NCBI RefSeq assembly: GCF_016234775.1
Contig: NZ_JACRAH010000049.1
Location: forward strand, 62,001 to 126,000
DNA: 64,000 nucleotides
Reading direction: 5' to 3'
Origin: Aquabacterium sp.
GTDB lineage: Bacteria > Pseudomonadota > Gammaproteobacteria > Burkholderiales > Burkholderiaceae_C
Each line of letters opens with the position of its first letter. Within the stretch, counting starts at the first letter, position 1. Below the pieces are notes generated by a model. It saw only the letters and a program-made list of their open reading frames with translations. It searched no databases and had not been told where the DNA came from. A program made the position numbers and the translations under genes. Below are positions 29,814 through 37,910 of the stretch, in pieces.

Positions 29814-29865
29814 CGCCTATGGCGATCATTTCTCACATCGAATTGAAAAAACGCTTAGTGCAGCC

Positions 29866-29892
29866 TTAAGTGCTCGCTTTTCCAGCCGTAAA
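29866..29892 (+). promoter_or_regulatory. Candidate sigma-28 (FliA) promoter upstream of the CheA-like kinase
   Basis: TTAAGTGC, an 11-base spacer and GCCGTAAA compare with the FliA consensus TAAAGTTT-N11-GCCGATAA at 5 of 8 and 6 of 8 positions. The spacing is exact. It lies 128 bases ahead of the kinase start in an AT-richer gap that otherwise shows only the desaturase terminator. Confidence 0.4.
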
Positions 29893-30020
29893 CCTGTCCG
29901 GTATTTCGTATTCTGATTTCGCCATCCTGAATTTTTTGGTTGGTGAATATCGGGTCCGAGCGTGAGCTTGAATGATCAAGATGCTGCGCTCGACACCGGA
30001 TCATTTAAAGGTTGACGGCA

Positions 30021-32318
30021 ATGGAACAAACCATGCAGAGTCCAGTCGATACGGCTAGCAAGCAAGCCACAGGGGCCGATCCGGCCACGCATGCGCCTTC
30101 GAGCTCCAACCCGCTGCGCAAGATCATCTTCATGGTCGGCGTGGCCATCGTGGTGTTCCTGGCGGTCACCAGCTACAGCGTGCGCAAGTCCGTGCAGAGC
30201 AGCGATCAGCTGACGGCGATCAAGGACTTGTACTTCCCGGTGCTGCAACAGATCGACGCCAACATCGTCCGTCTGGACAAGATGGAAGAGTTGTTCATGC
30301 GCTCGGTGATGCTGGGCGAACATGACCCGCTCGATGAAGCTCAGGACTTCTTCCAGAAGGCGGATCAGTCCTTCGCCGAGATGGAAAAGATCTACCCTGA
30401 GCGAGCGAAGGACATCCAGGCGCTGCGCAAGGAGAACAAACAGTACGACGACATGGCCTTGAAGACGGCAGAGGACTTCCTCGCCAACAAGGTCGCGAAC
30501 ATGCCCGAGCAGACCAAGCGGATGAACAAGACGCTCAATGATCTGCGTGGGTCGATCAAGAAGTTCCGCGAGTCCAGCTACAACAACTTTGTCAAGACGC
30601 TGGCCCAGTCGCAGCAGACCGTCAAGCTCAACCTGTACATGGGTATTGCGTTGGGGATCATGAACTTGATCTTCATGGGCGTGCTGGTCTTCTTCATCCG
30701 CAACAACGTCGCGATGATGGCTGTGATCGCCGAGCAGAACGCTTCCCTGGAACGCCGTGTGGCCGAGCGCACATCGCAGTTGCGCCAGAAGACGCACGAC
30801 ATCCAGGCCATGCTGCAGAACATGCCTCAAGGTGTGCTGACCGTGCTGCCCGGTGGTGTGATTCACCCCGAGTACTCGGCCTACATGGAAACCATCTTCG
30901 AAACCAAGGACATTGCCGGCAAGAACTTCATGGAACTGGTGTTCACCAATACCAGCCTGGGTTCGAATGACCTGTCTCAGGTGGATGCGGCAGCCGGTTC
31001 CTGTATCGGCGAAGACCTGATGAACTACGAGTTCAACTCGCACCTGCTGGTGACCGAGTTCGACATCACGCTGCCCACGGGCTCCGTCAAGAGCCTGGAG
31101 CTGAGTTGGTCGCCCATTGCCGATGACAACGACGTGGTCGAGAAGCTCATGCTGTGTGTGCGCGACGTGACCGAGTTCAAGAAGCTGGCCAGCGAAGCCG
31201 GTGCGCAAAAGCGCGAACTGGACATCATTGGCGAGATCCTGGCCGTCAGCCAGGAGAAGTTCCAGGACTTCATCGAGTCGTCCTACAAGTTCGTGGCCGA
31301 GAACGAAGAGCTCATCCGCAAAACGCCCCAGAAGGATCTGGACGTGGTGGGCCTGTTGTTCCGCAACATGCACACGATCAAGGGCAACGCCCGTACCTAT
31401 GGCCTGCTCAACATGACCAACGTCGTGCACGAGACCGAGCAGGAATACGACGAGCTGCGCAAGGACGAAGAAAAGGTCTGGGATCAGGATTCCCTGCTCA
31501 ACCAACTGGCGCAGGTGCATGCCCTGGTCGACGACTATCACCGCATCAACGACGTCAAGCTGGGCCGCAAGGGGCCGGGCCGTCGCGGCAATGTCGAGCG
31601 CTTCCTGATGGTGGACAAGGATCAGGTCGGTCGTACGCTGGAGCTGATCAAGAACACCGGTGCCAATGACGCCGAAGCCATGCGTGCCGCGCTGGCCGAT
31701 GTGGAGCGCACACTGCGCCTGATCGGGACCGAGAAGATCGATTCCGTGCTGAGCGGCATTGTCGAATCCATGCCTTCCCTGGCCAAGGAGCTGGGCAAGG
31801 AGCCGCCGAAGATCACCATTGCCGACAACGGCATCGTGGTGCGCACTCAGGCGATTGGCTTGCTCAAGAACGTGTTCACGCACTTGTTCCGCAACTCGAT
31901 GGACCATGGCCTTGAAACAGGCGATGTGCGTCACGCCGCGGGCAAGAACCCGGTTGGTCATATCAAGCTGGACGTGGATTTGGCGGATGGTCAGCTCAAG
32001 CTGAAGTTGTATGACGACGGTAAGGGTCTGGCAGTGGGCCGTATCCGGCAGAAGGCCATTGACAGCGGCCTCATCCAGGCCGGCGACAACACGCCGCCCG
32101 AGACCGTGGCCAACCTGATCTTTGCCTCAGGCTTCTCGACCGCCGACAAGGTGACCGAGGTGTCCGGGCGCGGCGTGGGTATGGATGCCGTGAGAGGCTT
32201 CTTGCGCAATGAAGGTGGCGATGTGGCCATCCGCTTCACGGACGACAAGGCCGACTCCGATCAGCGATCCTTCGAGCTGCAGATCACCTTGCCAGACAAG
32301 TTCGCCGTCAAGGCCTGA
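30021..32318 (+). CDS. Membrane-bound CheA-like histidine kinase with periplasmic helical sensor, PAS, Hpt and HATPase; no CheW domain
   Basis: A 765-residue kinase from the ATG at 30021 (AAAGG ribosome-binding site). A first membrane segment at about residues 35-54 and a second at about 205-227 enclose a periplasmic, all-helical region of 150 residues. A coiled coil and a PAS-like domain (QNMPQGVLTVLPGG ... VRDVTEFKK) follow. The Hpt module has H451 in MHTIKGN. A CheA-type ATPase domain (HLFRNSMDHG near 623, YDDGKGL, GRGVGMDAV) ends the chain: the CheW-like regulatory domain of true CheA is absent. It should sense a periplasmic or membrane cue itself and phosphorylate the CheY encoded at 34840. 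A terminator follows, so it may form its own transcript. Confidence 0.88.
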   Translation: MEQTMQSPVDTASKQATGADPATHAPSSSNPLRKIIFMVGVAIVVFLAVTSYSVRKSVQSSDQLTAIKDLYFPVLQQIDANIVRLDKMEELFMRSVMLGEHDPLDEAQDFFQKADQSFAEMEKIYPERAKDIQALRKENKQYDDMALKTAEDFLANKVANMPEQTKRMNKTLNDLRGSIKKFRESSYNNFVKTLAQSQQTVKLNLYMGIALGIMNLIFMGVLVFFIRNNVAMMAVIAEQNASLERRVAERTSQLRQKTHDIQAMLQNMPQGVLTVLPGGVIHPEYSAYMETIFETKDIAGKNFMELVFTNTSLGSNDLSQVDAAAGSCIGEDLMNYEFNSHLLVTEFDITLPTGSVKSLELSWSPIADDNDVVEKLMLCVRDVTEFKKLASEAGAQKRELDIIGEILAVSQEKFQDFIESSYKFVAENEELIRKTPQKDLDVVGLLFRNMHTIKGNARTYGLLNMTNVVHETEQEYDELRKDEEKVWDQDSLLNQLAQVHALVDDYHRINDVKLGRKGPGRRGNVERFLMVDKDQVGRTLELIKNTGANDAEAMRAALADVERTLRLIGTEKIDSVLSGIVESMPSLAKELGKEPPKITIADNGIVVRTQAIGLLKNVFTHLFRNSMDHGLETGDVRHAAGKNPVGHIKLDVDLADGQLKLKLYDDGKGLAVGRIRQKAIDSGLIQAGDNTPPETVANLIFASGFSTADKVTEVSGRGVGMDAVRGFLRNEGGDVAIRFTDDKADSDQRSFELQITLPDKFAVKA

Positions 32319-32338
32319 GCCAGTTCTGCCCAATGAAG

Positions 32339-32373
32339 AAAGCCCTGCTGGTTGACGCTGGCAGGGCTTTTTT
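32339..32373 (+). terminator. Rho-independent terminator after the CheA-like kinase gene
   Basis: AAAGCCCTGC and GCAGGGCTTT pair over ten bases around a 12-base loop, followed by TTT. It separates the kinase gene from the mini-receptor/CheX genes. Confidence 0.85.
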
Positions 32374-32444
32374 ATTGACATCAAGTCAAGGTGTGAAAAG
32401 CGTGCAATTTGGACGCCTGTGCAACTTTATGACGGCTGACATCC

Positions 32445-32452
32445 GCCGATAA
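32445..32452 (+). promoter_or_regulatory. Candidate sigma-28 (FliA) -10 element upstream of the mini-receptor gene
   Basis: GCCGATAA is identical to the FliA -10 consensus over all eight bases and lies 68 bases before the ATG at 32521, in the gap after the kinase terminator. The expected -35 (TAAA type) is poorly matched: TTTATGAC occupies that position. Confidence 0.45.
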
Positions 32453-32520
32453 GCTCAGGTAACACTTCAGCTCTTGACATGGTTCATGTTGGGGCTGCCT
32501 GAACACCGCAAGGTTTGAAC

Positions 32521-33249
32521 ATGCTGCTCTACTCGATTCTGTTTCTGTCGGGATGCTTGATTGGCGCATTCGGTGCATGGTTTCACCATCAACGTGCGCT
32601 CAAGCTTCGAGGTGAACTTGTGTCGGCCCCCGAGGCTCGTGCGCGTGAAGAGGTCTTGCAGCGCACGGTTGAAGAACTGCGCCACGAGCTTGATCAACAG
32701 CACCATCAACTGCATAGCGAGCAGTCTGCGGCGCAGTCCGAGCTCAGCCAGTTGCGTCAATCGCTGGAACGCGAGCTCAATGAGGTGCAGGGCGTGGCCG
32801 CCGGCAGCAAGGAACAGACGCTGGTCAATTGCAATCGCCTGGCGGATTCCATCGACAAGCTGCTCACGCTGATCAAGACGTTCGAGCGTTGGCATGCCGA
32901 CATGAATGTGCTGATCACGCACAACCGCGAGATGCATGATCGCAATGACGAATTCGCTGCCATCGTGCGGCAGGTGGTGATCGTGGCGCTCAATGCGTCC
33001 ATTGAAGCGGCGCGTGCCGGCGAGATGGGCAAGGGCTTTGCGGTGGTGGCCAACGAGGTGCGGACCCTGGCCAATCGGGCAGAGGCCTTGTCCAACGATT
33101 ACCGCAACAACCTCTACAAGAACGACCTGATCACCACGACCACCTTCCAGGACCTGCAGGCGGGCGGCAAGATGATCATTGGCGCGGTGACCGAGCTCCA
33201 GATGATCAACACCAAGACCAAGGATGCCTTGGTCGCAGAAGCCATCTGA
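32521..33249 (+). CDS. Membrane-anchored mini methyl-accepting protein without a sensor domain
   Basis: A 242-residue protein. A single N-terminal membrane segment ([20 protein letters not shown]) is followed directly by a Gln/Glu-rich coiled coil (about residues 30-100). The hairpin tip of a chemoreceptor signalling domain comes next: [22 protein letters not shown] near residues 155-176. There is no periplasmic or PAS sensory domain and no HAMP domain, and the signalling helices are much shorter than in ordinary receptors. It could act as a scaffold or membrane anchor for the adjacent kinase/CheX/CheY set. The stop is 5 bases before the CheX-like gene, so the two are cotranscribed. Confidence 0.82.
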   Translation: MLLYSILFLSGCLIGAFGAWFHHQRALKLRGELVSAPEARAREEVLQRTVEELRHELDQQHHQLHSEQSAAQSELSQLRQSLERELNEVQGVAAGSKEQTLVNCNRLADSIDKLLTLIKTFERWHADMNVLITHNREMHDRNDEFAAIVRQVVIVALNASIEAARAGEMGKGFAVVANEVRTLANRAEALSNDYRNNLYKNDLITTTTFQDLQAGGKMIIGAVTELQMINTKTKDALVAEAI

Positions 33250-33254
33250 GCACC

Positions 33255-33809
33255 ATGATCAGCCAGCAAGCCAAAGACGCGTTCGACTTCATCGTCACCG
33301 GTGCGCTCAAGAACGCCTTGTGTGCGTCATCGGAGGGGCAGTGCGAGGTCTCCGTGATCGCTGATGCCAAAGAAGCCAAAGAGAAGAAGGTTGTCTTGCT
33401 GACGGTGTCGTCTTACACCTTCCGTGTGATGACGATGCTGTACTTCACGCTCAACAGGGAAACCAAGGCGCACTTCGCGGCCATCAACCGCTCCGAGGTC
33501 GAGGCCATGAACGAGTCCGACTACCTGGACGTGATCTGCGAGTGCGGCAACATTTTCTGTGGTGCGCTCAACCGTGAGCTGGGCAACCACTTTCCTCACC
33601 TCGGTATGTCCACGCCCAATGTGCTGGATCGCGAGTGCGTGGACTATCTGACCGAGCTGGATGCGGGCTATACGCAGCATTTCAAAATCTCGATCAATGA
33701 AAATTTCACGATGCACGCCAGTGTGTGTGTCTGTGAGTTTGCAGATATCGACTTTAAGGTCGATATGACTCAGACCGAAGAGAGTAACGGCGAGCTGGAA
33801 CTCTTCTAG
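33255..33809 (+). CDS. CheX-like CheY-P phosphatase family protein
   Basis: A 184-residue protein of CheC/CheX type. The segment VICECGNIFCGALNREL near residues 93-110 contains the ExxN catalytic pair of CheX (E and N in ECGN) followed by the family glycine. CheX proteins dephosphorylate CheY-P, and a CheY is encoded three genes on. The chain ends in NGELELF, nearly the same tail as the next protein. It lies between the mini-receptor gene and the receiver-CheX fusion, separated by 5 and 32 bases. Confidence 0.8.
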   Translation: MISQQAKDAFDFIVTGALKNALCASSEGQCEVSVIADAKEAKEKKVVLLTVSSYTFRVMTMLYFTLNRETKAHFAAINRSEVEAMNESDYLDVICECGNIFCGALNRELGNHFPHLGMSTPNVLDRECVDYLTELDAGYTQHFKISINENFTMHASVCVCEFADIDFKVDMTQTEESNGELELF

Positions 33810-33841
33810 TCGTCAACATCCATCCCAGAAGGATTAGGACC

Positions 33842-34813
33842 ATGGTTGAAAAAGCAGAACTGGTCAGCAAAGTGCTTGTACTGGAAGACTCGCAGGAAGC
33901 GGCTGCCAGGATCAAGGCATTTTGCGATGCCAACAATCTGGTGGGTGTGAAGGCCCAGGCAGAAAACGTCATGGGCGTGCTCAAGTCCAATGTGGATCTG
34001 GGGGCGATCTTTTTGAGCGAAGACTACGGTGGCGGCACGGCCGACGGCGGCATCAGCCTGGCACGTGAAATTCACGAAGTGCGCCCTGAGCTGCCGATCT
34101 TCTTGCGTCGCGAGGTGGCCGACGATCTGGACTCCTTGAGCGAGTCTGATCGCCCTTTGTTCAGTCAGGGCTACAGCATCGGCAACATCGACAGGTTGGG
34201 TCCTGTCATCAACGAGACGATTTTCAGCCTGGTGTATCCCAACGCCCTGGTGCGCGGTATCACCGAGATCACCAAAGCGGCTTTGGAAAGCCAGTTCAAG
34301 GATGTGGATGTCGGTAGTGAGGCGCCCTACATCGTGCGCGACCGGATCATCTACGGCGAGTTGTTCACCTTGATCCCGCTGGAAAGCAACTGGTGCCGCG
34401 GCTACATGATGCTGCAGACCGAAGAGCAGCCGCTGGTGAAGTTCGTGGAGTCGGAGAAGACGCACATCTCCACCGAGTTCGTCAACTTCCGTGACATCAA
34501 CCACGTGCTGGGCGAAGTCACCAACCTGGTGTGGGGTTCGTTCAAGAACCGCTTCATCTCGTATGAGCCGCTGGAAGGCCGCTCATCGCAGGTGCCCATC
34601 ATGGTGAACCACCTGCACCGCTACATCTCCTTCGGTTCGGAGGATCCGCAACTGTGTTTCAAGTACACGCTGTCGGACAAGAGTGGCAATGGTCCCAACC
34701 TGGTTCTGTATCAACGTTTCGTGTTCAACCTGAGCTGGTCGCCAGACAAGTTCAAGGAAAACGAAGCGCTGGTCGAAGATCTGTTTGATTCGGGTGAGCT
34801 GGAGCTCTTCTGA
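33842..34813 (+). CDS. Degenerate receiver domain fused to a CheX-like domain
   Basis: A 323-residue protein. The first 125 residues resemble a CheY receiver (VLVLEDSQEAAARIKAF) but the expected phosphoacceptor strand reads IFLSEDYGGG and the conserved Lys-Pro is missing, so phosphorylation is doubtful. Residues 150-323 form a CheX-like domain with GEVTNLVWGSFKNRF carrying ExxN. The C-terminus, VEDLFDSGELELF, resembles the CheY-docking tail of E. coli CheZ (VDDLLDSLGF). Ribosome-binding site AGAAGGA. The gene sits between the CheX-like and cheY genes in one run. Confidence 0.78.
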   Translation: MVEKAELVSKVLVLEDSQEAAARIKAFCDANNLVGVKAQAENVMGVLKSNVDLGAIFLSEDYGGGTADGGISLAREIHEVRPELPIFLRREVADDLDSLSESDRPLFSQGYSIGNIDRLGPVINETIFSLVYPNALVRGITEITKAALESQFKDVDVGSEAPYIVRDRIIYGELFTLIPLESNWCRGYMMLQTEEQPLVKFVESEKTHISTEFVNFRDINHVLGEVTNLVWGSFKNRFISYEPLEGRSSQVPIMVNHLHRYISFGSEDPQLCFKYTLSDKSGNGPNLVLYQRFVFNLSWSPDKFKENEALVEDLFDSGELELF

Positions 34814-34839
34814 TTATTTTCTCAATGAGGTGAACAAAC

Positions 34840-35205
34840 ATGGCACAAGTTCTTGTGGTTGATGACTCCGCTACCGTCCGCAATGAAGTCGGTGATTTTC
34901 TGAAGAAGGCCGGTCTGGACGTGATCACGGCCGTGGACGGTCGTGATGGCCTGGCCAAGCTCAAGGGCGACCCCCGCGTGAAGCTGGTGGTCAGCGATGT
35001 CAACATGCCCAATATGGATGGCCTGACCATGGCCGAGAAGATCCGTGGCGAGCTGGGTAATGCCACCGTCAACATCATCATGCTGACCACGGAAAACACG
35101 CCCATCATGAAAGAGCGCGGCAAGGCTGCCGGCATCAAGGGCTGGATCGTCAAGCCTTTCAAAGGTGACGCCGTCATCGCCACCTTCAAGAAGCTGGCCG
35201 AGTAA
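34840..35205 (+). CDS. CheY-like single-domain response regulator
   Basis: A 121-residue receiver with all catalytic residues: D8-D9 in VVDDSAT, phosphoacceptor D53 in VVSDVNMPNMDG, the Thr of MLTTE and K105 in IVKPF. It has no output domain. The linked CheA-like kinase and two CheX-like proteins make it the probable shuttle of this module. It differs clearly from pilG and pilH. A strong bidirectional terminator lies 26 bases downstream. Confidence 0.92.
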   Translation: MAQVLVVDDSATVRNEVGDFLKKAGLDVITAVDGRDGLAKLKGDPRVKLVVSDVNMPNMDGLTMAEKIRGELGNATVNIIMLTTENTPIMKERGKAAGIKGWIVKPFKGDAVIATFKKLAE

Positions 35206-35231
35206 GGGCTGCGGCCGCGTGTCGGCAACAA

Positions 35232-35266
35232 AAAACCCGCCGGGCTTGCGCTGGGCGGGTTTTTTT
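35232..35266. terminator. Bidirectional rho-independent terminator between cheY-like and rpmG
   Basis: AAAACCCGCC pairs with GGCGGGTTTT over ten bases, with T-runs on both strands. It serves the plus-strand cheY-like gene and the minus-strand rpmB-rpmG operon. Confidence 0.9.
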
Positions 35267-35301
35267 GCATGCAAGCCTGAACTTGCAGGGCGTGCGCTGA
35301 A

Positions 35302-35472
35302 TTACTTCAGCTTCACTTCCTTGTAGGCAACGTGCTTGCGTGCCTTGGGATCGAACTTCATGAATTCCAGCTTTTCAGGCGTGGTCTTCTTGTTCTTGCT
35401 GGTGGTGTAGAAGTGGCCGGTACCCGCAGTGGATTCCAGCTTGATCTTTTCGCGTCCGCCTTTTGCAGCCAT
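35302..35472 (-). CDS. rpmG: 50S ribosomal protein L33
   Basis: A 56-residue basic protein: [14 protein letters not shown] at the start, then [11 protein letters not shown] and [14 protein letters not shown], the normal L33 sequence without a CxxC zinc ribbon. It is downstream of rpmB by 15 bases, the standard L28-L33 pair. Confidence 0.96.
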   Translation of the reverse strand: MAAKGGREKIKLESTAGTGHFYTTSKNKKTTPEKLEFMKFDPKARKHVAYKEVKLK

Positions 35473-35487
35473 GATCGTGTCTCCTGA

Positions 35488-35721
35488 TTACAGTTCGCCG
35501 CGGGCACGCAGGTCAACCAGGACCTGATCGATGCCCACTTTGTCGATCAGACGCAGAGCGGCGGTGCTGATGCGCAGACGCACCCAGCGGTTTTCGCTCT
35601 CGACCCAGAAACGACGGTACTGCAGGTTAGGCAGGAAACGACGCTTGGTCTTGTTGTTGGCGTGAGAAACATTGTTTCCCACCATCGGGCCCTTGCCCGT
35701 GACTTGACAGACGCGTGCCAT
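35488..35721 (-). CDS. rpmB: 50S ribosomal protein L28
   Basis: A 77-residue ribosomal protein: [29 protein letters not shown], then [17 protein letters not shown]. It is the first gene of the rpmB-rpmG operon, with a consensus promoter about 190 bases upstream. Confidence 0.97.
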   Translation of the reverse strand: MARVCQVTGKGPMVGNNVSHANNKTKRRFLPNLQYRRFWVESENRWVRLRISTAALRLIDKVGIDQVLVDLRARGEL

Positions 35722-35910
35722 GACGCTTCTCCGTTCACATTAAAAGCGCTTGAAAGCGCTGGTGTTGCGGTCTCGGTGCTCAGAGCAGGGCTTTGTTGGC
35801 CCTGGTAAGCGCCCTTCCGGAAGCTTCAAACCCTCACACGCTTCGGTTTGATCTAGCTGACCAACCTGGCAAGGGCTACCCACTCCGGGACGAATTTCGG
35901 CAAAACCGAG

Positions 35911-35939
35911 ATTATAGCCAGATTCTTTGCACTTGGCAA
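35911..35939 (-). promoter_or_regulatory. Sigma-70 promoter of the rpmB-rpmG operon
   Basis: On the minus strand TTGCCA (35939-35934), a 17-base spacer and a perfect TATAAT (35916-35911). The -35 has one mismatch to TTGACA. The resulting leader to the rpmB start is about 180 bases. The promoter lies just past the 3' end of trxB, so rpmB need not depend on trxB transcription. Confidence 0.8.
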
Positions 35940-35969
35940 AGTCCTGGCCAGTTTTGCTTGACGGAGGGC

Positions 35970-36953
<984 letters not shown>

Positions 36954-37087
36954 TTAGCCGGTTCGGAACTGTGCGGTCTTCACGGCGCTCTTTTGCCCTT
37001 GGGGCGAGAGTGTCGCTGCATAAAGTGCTCAATATTTCCGAACCACTGCCGAAAATTGTAGAGACAGGTTGTTTGTCACACCACGCA

Positions 37088-37107
37088 CAGGTGAAAAGTC
37101 TCACCTG
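37088..37107. promoter_or_regulatory. CRP-type operator upstream of the Crp/Fnr-family gene
   Basis: CAGGTGA at 37088-37094 and TCACCTG at 37101-37107 are a perfect 7-6-7 dyad. The core GTGA-N6-TCAC is identical to the E. coli CRP half-site core. It lies 52 bases before the regulator gene's ATG and 170 bases before trxB. The regulator's recognition helix (SREMVSR) matches CRP's SRETVGR, so autoregulation is likely. Confidence 0.6.
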
Positions 37108-37159
37108 AAATTCAAATTTTCTTGACAGGCCCATCCCGTCTGAACATAGAGGAGCTGCC

Positions 37160-37831
37160 ATGGCCATGTTGTCCAATCTCGATCTGATCCGCCGCGTACC
37201 GCTGTTTTCGATGCTGACCCAGGCGCAAGCCGAGTCCATCGCCGAAGGCGTGGTCAAGCGTCGTTATCGCCGAGGCGAGTTGATCGTCGAGCGTGGTCGC
37301 AAGACCAATTCCCTGTTCATTCTGCTGACGGGCCGTGCCCGTGTGGTGGCCTCGGACGAGCGCGGTCGCGAAGTCATCCTGGCCGTGCTGGAAGCCGGCG
37401 ACTACCTGGGTGAAATGAGCCTGATCGACAACGAACCCCATTCCGCCACCGTCCGTGCCGAAGTGCAGACCGATGTGCTGGTGCTGGGTCGTGCCGAATT
37501 TGCCCGCTGCCTGCCTGAAAATTCTTCGCTGTCCTACGCCATCCTGCGTGGCCTGGTGCAGCGCCTGCGCAATGCCGACCGCCAGATCGAATCCCTGGCC
37601 CTGCTGGACGTGTATGGCCGCGTGGCCCGCGCCCTGCTGGACATGGCCGACGAAGACGCCGGCGAGAAGGTCATCCGCGGCAAGGTGTCGCGCCAGGATC
37701 TGGCCAAGCACGTGGGTGCCTCGCGCGAGATGGTGTCGCGCGTGATGAAGGACCTGGAAGAGCGTGGCCTGATCGAGACGCAAGATACCGGCAGTGTGGT
37801 GCTCAAAGATCGCCTGGCCGCCACCGCCTGA
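37160..37831 (+). CDS. Crp/Fnr family transcriptional regulator
   Basis: A 223-residue dimeric regulator. The cyclic-nucleotide-fold domain contains LGEMSLIDNEPHSATV; the arginine that binds cAMP phosphate in CRP (RSATV) is His here, so classical cAMP binding is doubtful. No N-terminal cysteine cluster of FNR is present. The C-terminal helix-turn-helix SRQDLAKHVGASREMVSRVMK near residues 177-197 keeps the CRP contact residues R-E-x-x-x-R. The start is preceded by GAGGAG. It stands between trxB (divergent) and ftsK, and is closed by a terminator. Confidence 0.9.
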   Translation: MAMLSNLDLIRRVPLFSMLTQAQAESIAEGVVKRRYRRGELIVERGRKTNSLFILLTGRARVVASDERGREVILAVLEAGDYLGEMSLIDNEPHSATVRAEVQTDVLVLGRAEFARCLPENSSLSYAILRGLVQRLRNADRQIESLALLDVYGRVARALLDMADEDAGEKVIRGKVSRQDLAKHVGASREMVSRVMKDLEERGLIETQDTGSVVLKDRLAATA

Positions 37832-37854
37832 TTGCCCCCGCAGTTTCTCTATGT

Positions 37855-37889
37855 AAACGCCTCTCGCGGCTCTCGCGAGGGGCGTTTTT
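37855..37889 (+). terminator. Rho-independent terminator between the Crp-family gene and ftsK
   Basis: AAACGCCTCTCGCG pairs with CGCGAGGGGCGTTT (one wobble) over fourteen bases, with a short loop and five T. It ends 21 bases before the ftsK start. Confidence 0.85.
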
Positions 37890-37910
37890 CATGGGCGAAA
37901 TTCCCCCACA

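Noticed and set aside
37122..37150. TTGACA-N17-CATAGA as the Crp-family gene promoter
   Set aside because: The -10 match is only 3 of 6 and would overlap the ribosome-binding site, leaving no leader.
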